The notes beneath the pieces were generated by a model. The model was not told where the DNA came from, made no database searches, and saw only the letters and a program-made list of their open reading frames with translations. Positions 41,787 to 50,136 of a stretch of 64,000 bases of DNA are shown piece by piece (position 1 is the first letter of the stretch; every line of letters begins with the position of its first letter). Origin of the DNA: Flavobacteriales bacterium UBA4110 (GTDB taxonomy: Bacteria; Bacteroidota; Bacteroidia; Flavobacteriales; Weeksellaceae). The stretch is from assembly GCA_002383165.1 (NCBI GenBank), contig DFXK01000011.1:14791-78790 (forward strand), read 5' to 3'. Made by a program: the position numbers and the translations under genes.

Positions 41787-42419
41787 ATGCTGATTGTAGG
41801 CGCAAAAGGCTTTGCCAAAGAAATTTTGGAAATTTTTCATCAAAAAGATGAGACCAAAAACCTATGTTTTTATGATGACGTCTCATCTGACATTCCTGAT
41901 CTTCTTTACAATCAATTCAAAGTTTTAAAAAACGAACAAGAGGCAAAAAAACATATCGAAACAACCTCGCCTGAATTTGTTTTAGGAATTGGAAACCCTC
42001 AATTGAGGTATCAATTAATGAAAAAATTCCAAAATCTAGGCGGAATATCAATATCGTCTATCAGTAAATTTGCAGAGATTGGAAGCTTCGGCGTTAAAAT
42101 CGGTGATGGTTCTAATATTTTAGGTGGTGTAAAAATTTCCAATGACGTAACAATAGGAAAAGGTACTATTATTTACTACAATTCTATCATAACTCACGAT
42201 GTCACAATTGGAGAATTTTGTGAAATTTCTCCAGGAGCAACTTTGTTAGGAAGATGTAAAGTTGGGAAGTTTGTTAAAATTGGAGCTGGAGCTATTATTT
42301 TTCCTGATGTGGAAATCGGAGATTATTCCATTATAGCTTCTGGAGCAGTTGTTAGGAATGACATCCCGGAAAATACAATGGCAGCAGGAGTTCCGGCAGA
42401 AATCAAAAAAACACTTTAA
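41787..42419 (+). CDS. Sugar O/N-acetyltransferase (PglD/NeuD family, possibly VioB-like)
   Basis: A 210-residue protein with the two-part PglD architecture: an N-terminal Rossmann-like unit (MLIVGAKGFAKEILEIF, residues 1-17) and a C-terminal left-handed beta-helix. The catalytic base is probably His137 in IITHDVTIGEFCEISPGA. These enzymes acetylate the 4-amino group of UDP- or dTDP-4-amino-6-deoxy sugars; because it is directly downstream of the aminotransferase, dTDP-4-amino-4,6-dideoxyglucose is the likely acceptor. NeuD-type O-acetylation is the alternative. The gap to the next gene is 2 bp. Confidence 0.83.
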   Translation: MLIVGAKGFAKEILEIFHQKDETKNLCFYDDVSSDIPDLLYNQFKVLKNEQEAKKHIETTSPEFVLGIGNPQLRYQLMKKFQNLGGISISSISKFAEIGSFGVKIGDGSNILGGVKISNDVTIGKGTIIYYNSIITHDVTIGEFCEISPGATLLGRCKVGKFVKIGAGAIIFPDVEIGDYSIIASGAVVRNDIPENTMAAGVPAEIKKTL

Positions 42420-42421
42420 AT

Positions 42422-43501
42422 TTGAAAAAAAGATCAATACTTTTTGTAGCAGACAGACCGGATTGGGCTTATCACAACCTCATCAAGACTTGGGGCGTTG
42501 GCTTGAAAGAATTCGATTGTTATGTTACTTTTGAAGAGGATTTTAACATCAGAGCCAAAAGCTTTTCTTTTTCCGAAAAGCTAATGACCAATTTCATTAA
42601 TCTTATCAAAAAAAGCGATAAGAAATTTGTCATCGATTCTTCTTCAAAATTCTCTTATCCAGAATATAAAACGCCACCAGTTTATGAAGTTAATACTGGT
42701 AAAAAAGTAGAAAAAATACATTTTGATGTGATCTATGAATGTGCTTTCTATTTTCAGTTTATGTCAGTTTTCCCATTTACTTCAGATAAGAAATTTGTAG
42801 GAATTTACACCGATTCTTTTCCCCACGAAGGTCCAAGTTTCGATGAAAAAACAAAAACTGATCTTAAGAAATTATCGCGCAAAGAATTTTTCGAGAAATA
42901 TCTGAAACCCTATGACGGAATCATTGTAGGAAGTTCAGGTTTGTTCAATGATTATAAAAATTTGACAGACAAAATCACATTTACAAATGGTATTTTTCTT
43001 CAGGACGACTTTGTAGAAAATAAAAATATCGGAGAAAAAGAAGGCTTAACAATCGGTTGGACAGGAAACCCCAATCGCCCAATGAAAGGCTTCAAAGAGG
43101 TGATAGAACCTGCGATTGAAGAGGTAAATAAAACAGGAAGAAAAGTTTCCCTGAAAACAAAATTTTCTGGTCCTTACCAAGATTTGCTGACTTTTTATAG
43201 TGATGTAGATGTTATTGCTATTGCGTCGGAAGCGGACACTGGTCCTTCCCTATTCGCTGAAGCAAGTTTGTCAAAAGTTCCAGCTATCTCAACAAACATC
43301 GGATTTCCGAAAATGATTATTGAAGATGGTATAAATGGTATTCTTGTAAAAAGAGATATCGAAGAAATGAAAAATGCGATTATCAAGCTTTATGACAACC
43401 GTGAGCTTTTGAAATCTTTTTCGGAGAGAATCAAAGAAGATTATCTGAAACTCTTGGATAATAAAATTTCTTTTAACAATTTAAAAAAATTATTTAGTTA
43501 A
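42422..43501 (+). CDS. Glycosyltransferase (GT-B, family 4-like)
   Basis: A 359-residue GT-B protein. LTIGWTGNPNRPMKGFKEVIEPAIEEV opens the donor domain and VIAIASEADTGPSLFAEASLSKVPAIST carries the Glu pair for nucleotide-sugar binding. The N-terminal KRSILFVADRPDWAYHNLIKTWG is the acceptor domain. The start is TTG at 42422, two bases after the previous stop; no ATG lies closer than residue 55, which would remove the first Rossmann strand, so TTG is preferred. Donor unknown. Confidence 0.82.
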   Translation: MKKRSILFVADRPDWAYHNLIKTWGVGLKEFDCYVTFEEDFNIRAKSFSFSEKLMTNFINLIKKSDKKFVIDSSSKFSYPEYKTPPVYEVNTGKKVEKIHFDVIYECAFYFQFMSVFPFTSDKKFVGIYTDSFPHEGPSFDEKTKTDLKKLSRKEFFEKYLKPYDGIIVGSSGLFNDYKNLTDKITFTNGIFLQDDFVENKNIGEKEGLTIGWTGNPNRPMKGFKEVIEPAIEEVNKTGRKVSLKTKFSGPYQDLLTFYSDVDVIAIASEADTGPSLFAEASLSKVPAISTNIGFPKMIIEDGINGILVKRDIEEMKNAIIKLYDNRELLKSFSERIKEDYLKLLDNKISFNNLKKLFS

Positions 43502-43512
43502 CACATAAACAA

Positions 43513-44403
43513 ATGATTGGAACACTAATTTGGAGAATAAAAGAAGCAACGACTGTTCTTCTTGGGAAAAAGAAAACCCAGAGAGAACAACCGAAACAGA
43601 ATTTCCCGGAAAGGAATCTCAAAAATCTGATACCTTTCAACACGGATGACGAAAAACTGACAGAATTTTTATCCGGATTATCCATTGAATTTATTTTCAG
43701 CGAGTTCAATGAAGAAAGAGTGAATGCCGGCGGTGCAGACCTGAGTCATCATTTGAGATTAGATCCAAGTCTCAGCACTCTGAAAAAATATTTTCCTGAT
43801 GCAAAATATACAGTCTATTCTGATTTTGATTTGAAGATCAAAGGTGTAAATTTGAAGAAAGTAGAAAAGCCTGTTTTGCAAGATAAAAAAACACTGAGAA
43901 GACATTTTTATCATTTGGCAGACTATTACAAATTCAAGGGAATGTTGGAATCGGAAGCGGATATTTCAATCTCCATAGATTCTGATATGTTTGTTTTGAA
44001 TGAAAACGTTTACAGTTTGATTTATCTGACCGAAAAATTTGGTTTCTGTGTCCCGAACAGTTCCGCTCAAAGTATGAATTTTGAAGTTGAAACTTCTCTG
44101 GACACTATTCCTGTAACGGACGAAAGCAAAGGTTTTGGAACGACGGTCAATATTACTCCGATGACACTTTCGAAAAAATCTGAATACGGAAAATTGTTCT
44201 ATGAAAAATGTTGCGAAATCATGGAAAAAGAACCGTCGCGCGCATCTATCGTGATGTGGAAAGCAGCTTGGGAAAGTGGTGTTTATCCTTATTTTCTCCC
44301 AAAAGAATTTTGTGTTTGTAGAGGCAGTGAAGGGCTTGGAAATGAAGTCATCTTGCACGTTGGACATCCTACTGTGGCTGAATTTTATAATGTGAAAATA
44401 TAA
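43513..44403 (+). CDS. Putative GT-A-fold glycosyltransferase, unassigned family
   Basis: A 296-residue protein of no family I recognise by name. ISISIDSDMFVLN (151-163) has the DSD metal motif (156-158) between hydrophobic strands, as in GT8-like and other GT-A enzymes. YTVYSDFDLKIKGVNLKKVEKP precedes it, HFYHLADYYKFKGML (131-145) is the helix that usually leads to DxD, and FGTTVNITPMTLSKKSEYGKLF with ASIVMWKAAWESGVYPYFLPKEF completes it. A basic 35-residue N-terminus could touch the membrane. It lies in line with the surrounding glycosyltransferases. Confidence 0.6.
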   Translation: MIGTLIWRIKEATTVLLGKKKTQREQPKQNFPERNLKNLIPFNTDDEKLTEFLSGLSIEFIFSEFNEERVNAGGADLSHHLRLDPSLSTLKKYFPDAKYTVYSDFDLKIKGVNLKKVEKPVLQDKKTLRRHFYHLADYYKFKGMLESEADISISIDSDMFVLNENVYSLIYLTEKFGFCVPNSSAQSMNFEVETSLDTIPVTDESKGFGTTVNITPMTLSKKSEYGKLFYEKCCEIMEKEPSRASIVMWKAAWESGVYPYFLPKEFCVCRGSEGLGNEVILHVGHPTVAEFYNVKI

Positions 44404-44406
44404 AGA

Positions 44407-45561
44407 ATGGATACAATAAATCCTGTTTTTGCTTTTATAGCATTCGGAATTGCGTTCGTCACTAGCCAAGCGATTAACTCGAAGTATAAACTTAAAATCT
44501 GCCCATCTCGTAATCTAAGTATAGACGGTTTACGTGGCTTCCTCGCAGTAGGTGTATTTATAAATCATTCTTCTGTTTGGTACAGATATTTACACACAGG
44601 CGACTGGGTTCACGCAGCATCTAATTTTTATAATCAATTGGGCTCTGCTTGTGTTGCATTATTCTTTATGATTACGTCTTATTTATTTGTCAATAAGTTA
44701 TTAAACACCAAAGGTAATTATCAATGGTCAAGCTTTTATATATCTCGTATTTTCAGGCTTGGACCAGCTTATTATTTTTCATTTTTTTTAATTCTTACCG
44801 TAATCTTTATTATTGATAAACAGCTGAATGTCGGCATTACAAGATTTATATTATCGTTAGGACATTGGCTACTTTTCACGACGTTTAACAATCCTTTCAT
44901 TAATGAAAACGGGTTCACTAAAATTATAAATGCTGGTGTTCTGTGGTCTTTACGTTACGAATGGTTATTCTACTTCTCCCTTCCTTTCATTTCTATTCCA
45001 TTACTCAGAAAATTGCCTCCTTTAAAAATTCTATTAGTAAGTTCGCTATTCTTAATTGTATTTCTAAAATATAGAACAATTGACTATAATCATATTTTTT
45101 CCTTTATGGGAGGTGCAATCGCTCCTTTTATTGTGAAATACAATCAATGGAATTTTGATAATAAGGTTGTTTCTGTCATCGTTATCTTATTTTTTTTGGG
45201 TATTCCTTTTTTCCACACATCGGATAATCCTTTTAGTAAAATAATATTAATTATTGCTTTCAATTTAATAGCTTTAGGTAATACAATTTTTGGCATTCTT
45301 AAGAAATCATTTTTAATTCTTTTGGGTGAATTTTGTTACAGCACCTATTTATTACATGGTATATTTTTATTTATAACATTTCATCTAATTATTGGAAGAA
45401 ACATTGCAATTCAATTTTCCGAGATTCAGTATTGGTTGTGTATATTTATAATAATTCCATTTGTGATATTCTTCAGCTTTCTTTCATTCATCTATTTTGA
45501 AAATTCAGGCATGAAACTTTCCAGAAAAATAATTAAAAAATTTCAAAATGATAATAGGTAA
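44407..45561 (+). CDS. Membrane acyltransferase (OafA/YrhL, acyltransferase-3 family)
   Basis: A 384-residue polytopic membrane protein with about ten hydrophobic segments. The signature LSIDGLRGFLAVGVFINHSSVW (near residue 36) contains the family R-x10-H pair, and RIFRLGPAYYFSFFL is the next conserved loop. Members O-acylate surface polysaccharides at the inner membrane with acyl-CoA-derived groups. The gene is AT-rich relative to its neighbours. It overlaps the next gene by 14 bp. Confidence 0.88.
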   Translation: MDTINPVFAFIAFGIAFVTSQAINSKYKLKICPSRNLSIDGLRGFLAVGVFINHSSVWYRYLHTGDWVHAASNFYNQLGSACVALFFMITSYLFVNKLLNTKGNYQWSSFYISRIFRLGPAYYFSFFLILTVIFIIDKQLNVGITRFILSLGHWLLFTTFNNPFINENGFTKIINAGVLWSLRYEWLFYFSLPFISIPLLRKLPPLKILLVSSLFLIVFLKYRTIDYNHIFSFMGGAIAPFIVKYNQWNFDNKVVSVIVILFFLGIPFFHTSDNPFSKIILIIAFNLIALGNTIFGILKKSFLILLGEFCYSTYLLHGIFLFITFHLIIGRNIAIQFSEIQYWLCIFIIIPFVIFFSFLSFIYFENSGMKLSRKIIKKFQNDNR

Positions 45562-46228
45562 CGGACTTATCGCATCTCTTTTCAGAGACATGGATCAGGA
45601 AAACATTATTTTCTTTGCTTCCGGTGTTTCTAATTCTTTGGAAACAAGTCCCGAGGAGTTTCTTCGGGAAGAAAATCTTATTCGAAAAACCTTTACCGAA
45701 AATCCAGACAAACTATTCATTTATTTCTCGACTTGCAGCATCTACGACTCCTCCAAAACGGGCAGTGATTATGTTCTTCACAAACTGAAAATGGAACAAT
45801 TAATCAAAAATTGCTGCGGAAAATATCTGATTCTAAGAGTTAGTAATGCGGTTGGAAATGGTGGCAATCCCAATTTGCTGATGAACTATCTCATCCGATC
45901 AATTAAAAACAATGACACTATTAATGTCCATACAAAAGCAACTAGAAACCTCATAGATGCCGAAGATATAAAAAACATTACTTTCCAATTAATTGAGAAA
46001 TCTGAGTTGAACAAAATAGTGAATGTGGCTTATGTTCAAAACTACACGATCATTGAAATATTAGAAATCATCGAACGTTTTTACAATACCAATATCAATC
46101 TTAATCTTATTAAAAGTGGTTCTGGTTATGACGTTAACATTCCGGATGTTGAAGATTATTTTAGAATTAACAATCTTAATAACAAAGAATCATATCTTTG
46201 CCGAATCTTAGAGAAATATTACTCTTAA
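45548..46228 (+). CDS. Short atypical SDR, putative sugar-nucleotide epimerase/reductase
   Basis: A 226-residue protein, about 70 residues shorter than normal extended SDRs. It opens MIIGNGLIASLF, a GxGxxxS variant of the glycine motif, then FFASGVSNS, YFSTCSIYDSS with the likely catalytic Ser, and Tyr75/Lys79 in DYVLHKLKMEQLI. LRVSNAVGNGGNPNLL and DAEDI correspond to later SDR blocks. The usual adenine-binding strand segment after the glycine motif is missing. It could be an active reduced SDR or a degenerate one. It starts inside the acyltransferase gene. Confidence 0.7.
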   Translation: MIIGNGLIASLFRDMDQENIIFFASGVSNSLETSPEEFLREENLIRKTFTENPDKLFIYFSTCSIYDSSKTGSDYVLHKLKMEQLIKNCCGKYLILRVSNAVGNGGNPNLLMNYLIRSIKNNDTINVHTKATRNLIDAEDIKNITFQLIEKSELNKIVNVAYVQNYTIIEILEIIERFYNTNINLNLIKSGSGYDVNIPDVEDYFRINNLNNKESYLCRILEKYYS

Positions 46229-46231
46229 ACT

Positions 46232-47227
46232 ATGAACGATTTTAAAAATAAACTTAACAATAAAAATATTTTGGTCACTGGTGGCGCTGGTTTTATTGGT
46301 TCCAATCTTTGTGAAGAACTTATAAACCTCGGCGCAAATGTGACTTGCCTTGATAACTTTTCTACAGGTTTCCGAGAAAATCTGGAAGCAATCAAAAATC
46401 ATCCCAATTTCAAATTAATAGAAGGTGACATCCGTAATTTGGAAGACTGTAAAACAGCTTGTGAAAATCAGGATTTTGTATTGCATGAAGCAGCATTAGG
46501 CTCTGTTCCAAGATCAATCAATGACCCCATTACAAGTAATGATGTGAATGTTGGTGGATTTCTGAACATGCTTGTTTCAGCCAGAGATGCCAACGTAAAA
46601 AGATTTGTTTATGCCGCAAGTTCATCTACTTACGGCGATTCTGAAAGTCTTCCAAAAGTGGAAGATGTGATTGGGAAACCATTGTCGCCGTATGCGATTA
46701 CAAAATATGTCAACGAGTTATATGCTGATGTTTTCAAAAGAACTTATGATTTCGACACGATTGGCTTAAGATATTTTAATGTTTTTGGAAGAAAGCAGAA
46801 TCCAAATGGTGCTTACGCTGCCGTAATACCAAAATTCGTAATGCAATTGATGAATCACGAATCTCCTGTTATCAACGGTGGTGGAGAATATTCCAGAGAT
46901 TTCACCTATATCGACAATGTTATTTTGATGAATCTTTTAGCATTAACTTCCGACAATTCAGAATCTGTAAATCAAGTTTATAATACAGCTTTTGGAGAAA
47001 GAACAACTCTAAATGATCTTGTGAGTAATCTGAAAGAATATTTATCCGATTTTGACCCTAAAATTGCAGATGTAGAAGTCATCTACGGCGATTACCGAAA
47101 AGGCGATGTTCCGCATTCTCTTGCAAGTATCGACAAAGCAAAAAATTTATTAGAATATCAGCCAAAACACTCTATGAAAGAAGGTTTGAAAGAAGCTGTA
47201 AAATGGTACTGGAACAATCTAAAATAA
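46232..47227 (+). CDS. wbpP: UDP-GlcNAc(A) 4-epimerase (WbpP/TviC-like)
   Basis: A 331-residue extended SDR. TGGAGFIG is at 16-23, HEAALGSVPRSINDPI (85-100), AASSSTYGDS (128-137) and Tyr154/Lys158 in LSPYAITKYVNELYA are the blocks of the WbpP group, which interconverts UDP-GlcNAc(A) and UDP-GalNAc(A). RYFNVFGRKQNPNGAYAAVIPKF is also specific. It precedes a WbpO-like dehydrogenase by 4 bp, the pairing that makes UDP-GalNAcA in Pseudomonas O6 and Vi antigen. Symbol is by homology. Confidence 0.9.
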   Translation: MNDFKNKLNNKNILVTGGAGFIGSNLCEELINLGANVTCLDNFSTGFRENLEAIKNHPNFKLIEGDIRNLEDCKTACENQDFVLHEAALGSVPRSINDPITSNDVNVGGFLNMLVSARDANVKRFVYAASSSTYGDSESLPKVEDVIGKPLSPYAITKYVNELYADVFKRTYDFDTIGLRYFNVFGRKQNPNGAYAAVIPKFVMQLMNHESPVINGGGEYSRDFTYIDNVILMNLLALTSDNSESVNQVYNTAFGERTTLNDLVSNLKEYLSDFDPKIADVEVIYGDYRKGDVPHSLASIDKAKNLLEYQPKHSMKEGLKEAVKWYWNNLK

Positions 47228-47231
47228 AAAA

Positions 47232-48518
47232 ATGGATCATAAAATTACAATAATAGGTCTTGGTTATGTAGGCCTGCCTTTAGCAAGATTATTCTCTACA
47301 AAATATCCTGTTGTAGGATTTGATATTAATGAAAAAAGAATAGCAGATCTCAACGCTGGAAAAGATGATACACTGGAAGTCGAAGGTGATTTGCTGAAAT
47401 CTGCTTTGGTTCCAAACAATCCGAACTTTGGAGAAACAGGATTATTCTGTTCCAACAAGTTTGAGGACATTGCAGATTCTAACATTTATGTTGTAACAGT
47501 ACCCACACCTGTTGACAAAAACAATCGTCCCGATCTTACACCGCTTTACAAAGCGAGTGAAACAGTTGCCAAAGTTCTAAAGAAAGGAGACATTGTGATT
47601 TACGAATCCACTGTTTATCCTGGTGTAACAGAAGAAGAATGTATTCCTGTCTTGGAAAAAAATACTGGTATGAAATTCAATGTTGATTTCTTTGCAGGTT
47701 ATTCTCCGGAGAGAATCAATCCAGGCGATAAACTTCATACCGTTGAAAAAATCCTAAAAGTAACTGCTGGGTCTACGCCGGAAATCGGAAAAGTAGTAGA
47801 TGATCTTTACAAATCGGTGATTGTTGCAGGAACGCATCTGGCTCCAACAATTAAAGTTGCTGAAGCGGCTAAAGTGATTGAAAATTCTCAGAGGGATATT
47901 AATATCGCATTCGTAAACGAATTGGCAAAGATTTTCAACCTGATGGGAATCGACACTCATGATGTTTTAACTGCTGCGGGTACAAAATGGAATTTCCTTC
48001 CGTTCAAACCAGGTTTGGTTGGGGGACACTGTATTGGTGTAGATCCTTATTATCTGGCGCAGAAAGCTCAGGAATTTGGTTATCATCCGGAAATTATATT
48101 AGCTGGACGCAGAATGAATGACTCAATGGGCCAATATGTTGCCAGCGAAACCGTGAAGCAAATGCTGAGACAAGATCTAAAAGTTAACGGTTCTGATGTC
48201 TTAGTTTTAGGATTTACTTTCAAAGAAAATTGTCCTGATGTTAGAAATACCAAAGTGGTAGATGTTGTGAAAAATCTTGAGGATTACGGCATCAATGTTT
48301 CTATTTACGATCCTTGGGCTAATCCTGAAGAAGTAAAGCACGAATACGGTCTGGAAACCTCTACAAAACCACCTTTCAAAAAATATGATGCTGTAGTTTT
48401 AGCAGTTTCTCATAAAGAATTTGAGAATCTTAACATCAAAAATCTTCTTTCCGAAAAAGGAATTATTTATGATGTGAAAGGCATTTTAGCAAAAGAAGAT
48501 GGCGTGAAAAGACTGTAA
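47232..48518 (+). CDS. wbpO: UDP-N-acetyl-D-glucosamine/galactosamine 6-dehydrogenase (WbpO/TviB-like)
   Basis: A 428-residue nucleotide-sugar dehydrogenase of the long class. GLGYVGLPLA starts at residue 9, YVVTVPTPVDKNNRPDL (86-102), YESTVYPGVTEEEC (124-137), and the catalytic Cys267 in VGGHCIGVDPYYLA. These mark the WbpO/TviB/VipA branch that oxidises C6 of UDP-GlcNAc or UDP-GalNAc. With the epimerase upstream it should give UDP-GalNAcA. The stop codon directly abuts the stop of the convergent gene; no terminator lies between. Confidence 0.93.
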   Translation: MDHKITIIGLGYVGLPLARLFSTKYPVVGFDINEKRIADLNAGKDDTLEVEGDLLKSALVPNNPNFGETGLFCSNKFEDIADSNIYVVTVPTPVDKNNRPDLTPLYKASETVAKVLKKGDIVIYESTVYPGVTEEECIPVLEKNTGMKFNVDFFAGYSPERINPGDKLHTVEKILKVTAGSTPEIGKVVDDLYKSVIVAGTHLAPTIKVAEAAKVIENSQRDINIAFVNELAKIFNLMGIDTHDVLTAAGTKWNFLPFKPGLVGGHCIGVDPYYLAQKAQEFGYHPEIILAGRRMNDSMGQYVASETVKQMLRQDLKVNGSDVLVLGFTFKENCPDVRNTKVVDVVKNLEDYGINVSIYDPWANPEEVKHEYGLETSTKPPFKKYDAVVLAVSHKEFENLNIKNLLSEKGIIYDVKGILAKEDGVKRL

Positions 48519-49514
48519 TTATCGGTCAAATCTCCATCGGAAAAATTTGTATCCGATAAACAAAGGCAGGCGATAAAATAAGTCCTGCTTTTTTAGTTTT
48601 TTAGAATAATCCGAAGAAAAATAGTCCGTCAATCCCAAAGATTTCATTTTGTTATAAGCTTGATAACTTCTTTTCCAAAGCGCTTCGTTTTTTTGTGCTT
48701 TCCAGTTCATTTCCAATGTCATCGCTTTAAAATCAACCAGATATTCCAAAATTAATTTCTTGTTATAAACATCTTTTTCTTCACGATAAGCCTTGTCCAT
48801 ATAAGATGCAATCGTAATCCAATTCCCAAAATGCTTCTCTCCCCTATTATGGATGATAGATGCACCGTGAAAATAATACAAATAAGTATCTTCTCTCAGG
48901 AAAGCAATTTTTTCAAATTTCAGCATACTTTGGAAACTCCACAAAACGTCTTGAGAAAACAAATCTTTTACAAAATACAGCTTATTTTTCATTAGAAAAT
49001 CCATTCTTACAAGTTTGTCACAAGCAATTACAGGATATTGTCCTTTTACGAAGTTTTTCACTATTTCTTTATTACCTTCAAGAATGTTTTTCTCTGTTTT
49101 GATGGGGAAATAATTTCGCTTCCAATTTTCCTCTTCGTTGATGCAGACACTCTGTCCCAAGACCATTTCTGCATTAGTTTTTTCTGCCAATTCTACAAGA
49201 TGTTCTATCGCATAATCGGTGATTTCATCATCACTATCAAGAAAATAGATATATTTTCCTTTTGCCAGATCCATTCCAGCATTTCTCGCCATAGATAAAC
49301 CTTGGTTATTTGGCTGATTAAATACAATAAAATTAAACTCCGGATTTTTCTGAATAAATCTCTCAGCAATATCCATAGACGAATCTGGTGTTACATCATT
49401 CACCAAGATACATTCGATATTTTTGTAGGTTTGACTAACAACCGACTGCAAACACCTTTCAATGAATTGTTCAACTTTATATACAGGAATTACGATTGTA
49501 ACAAGCGGAGTCAT
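48519..49514 (-). CDS. Glycosyltransferase family 2 protein
   Basis: A 331-residue GT2. TPLVTIVIPVYKVEQFIERCLQSV opens the domain; VNDVTPDSS (38-46), NNQGLSMARNAGMD (69-82) and the metal site DSDD (93-96) follow. The frame is open up to 49679, but that 55-residue extension runs through the TATTTTTG box and is out of keeping with GT2 proteins, so the ATG at 49514 is chosen. A single-gene minus-strand unit between two plus-strand units. Specificity unknown. Confidence 0.87.
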   Translation of the reverse strand: MTPLVTIVIPVYKVEQFIERCLQSVVSQTYKNIECILVNDVTPDSSMDIAERFIQKNPEFNFIVFNQPNNQGLSMARNAGMDLAKGKYIYFLDSDDEITDYAIEHLVELAEKTNAEMVLGQSVCINEEENWKRNYFPIKTEKNILEGNKEIVKNFVKGQYPVIACDKLVRMDFLMKNKLYFVKDLFSQDVLWSFQSMLKFEKIAFLREDTYLYYFHGASIIHNRGEKHFGNWITIASYMDKAYREEKDVYNKKLILEYLVDFKAMTLEMNWKAQKNEALWKRSYQAYNKMKSLGLTDYFSSDYSKKLKKQDLFYRLPLFIGYKFFRWRFDR

Positions 49515-49544
49515 CAATTGTATTTTAATTTTATTAAATTTAAG

Positions 49545-49552
49545 CAAAAATA
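49545..49552 (-). promoter_or_regulatory. -7 box of the 49514 glycosyltransferase gene
   Basis: TATTTTTG on the minus strand, a full TAnnTTTG match, 30 bp before the ATG at 49514; it also argues against the longer open frame. Confidence 0.5.
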
Positions 49553-49575
49553 GAAATAAAAATCTGGCATAAGAG

Positions 49576-49583
49576 TATCTTTG
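49576..49583 (+). promoter_or_regulatory. -7 box of the 49600-52151 unit
   Basis: TATCTTTG is a full TAnnTTTG match 16 bp before the ATG at 49600. It lies 23 bp from the opposing box at 49545-49552, so the two promoters are back to back. Confidence 0.5.
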
Positions 49584-49599
49584 CATTAATAGAAACAAA

Positions 49600-50127
49600 A
49601 TGGGTTTATTTTCCAAAATTATTTTTAAAATACTGAAAGAGAATTCTCTTAACGTCATTCGCAAAAACAAAAATTCCAAAATTGCAGATGTATTTAAAAT
49701 TGGGAATTATTCTCATTTTTCTATTCATCCATCTGCTACTTTGTTGATTGGCAGTGGGGTTAATCTAAGAAACTATTGCAATTTTATATTGGGAGAAAAC
49801 TCGACAGTTATTCTGGAAGAGAGAGTTTTTATGAATAATTATTGTTCCATCAACGCATTGGAAAAAATAGAAGTAGGGGAAAACACTTTGTTTGGCGAAG
49901 GCGTAAAACTTTACGACCACAACCACGAATATAATGAACAGATCGTAGAGCATCGTAAATTCACAACTTCTCCTATAAAAATCGGTAAGAACTGTTGGCT
50001 CGGAAGTAATGTAACCGTTCTAAAAGGCGTAACGATTGGAGATAACTGTATTATTGGGGCAAATTGTTTGATTTTCAAAGATGTTCCCGAGGGGACTGTT
50101 CTCAAACTAAATCAGATATTTTCTTAA
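49600..50127 (+). CDS. Left-handed beta-helix acyltransferase
   Basis: A 175-residue hexapeptide-repeat protein. ILGENSTVILEERVFMNN, IEVGENTLFGEGVKLYDHNHEY and IKIGKNCWLGSNVTVLKGVTIGDNCIIGANCLIFK make up the helix. DHNHEY carries the likely catalytic His. The end is short and lacks the usual GNPAK cap: it finishes EGTVLKLNQIFS, so the protein may be C-terminally trimmed relative to maltose/galactoside acetyltransferases. It probably O-acetylates a sugar of the glycan. First gene of a three-gene unit with two glycosyltransferases. Confidence 0.82.
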   Translation: MGLFSKIIFKILKENSLNVIRKNKNSKIADVFKIGNYSHFSIHPSATLLIGSGVNLRNYCNFILGENSTVILEERVFMNNYCSINALEKIEVGENTLFGEGVKLYDHNHEYNEQIVEHRKFTTSPIKIGKNCWLGSNVTVLKGVTIGDNCIIGANCLIFKDVPEGTVLKLNQIFS

Positions 50128-50136
50128 TTAATTTGT

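Noticed and set aside
48519..49679. Longer start for the GT2 gene at 49679
   Set aside because: The 55-residue extension crosses both divergent -7 boxes and overlaps the acyltransferase gene; GT2 proteins start at the MTPLVTIVIP position.
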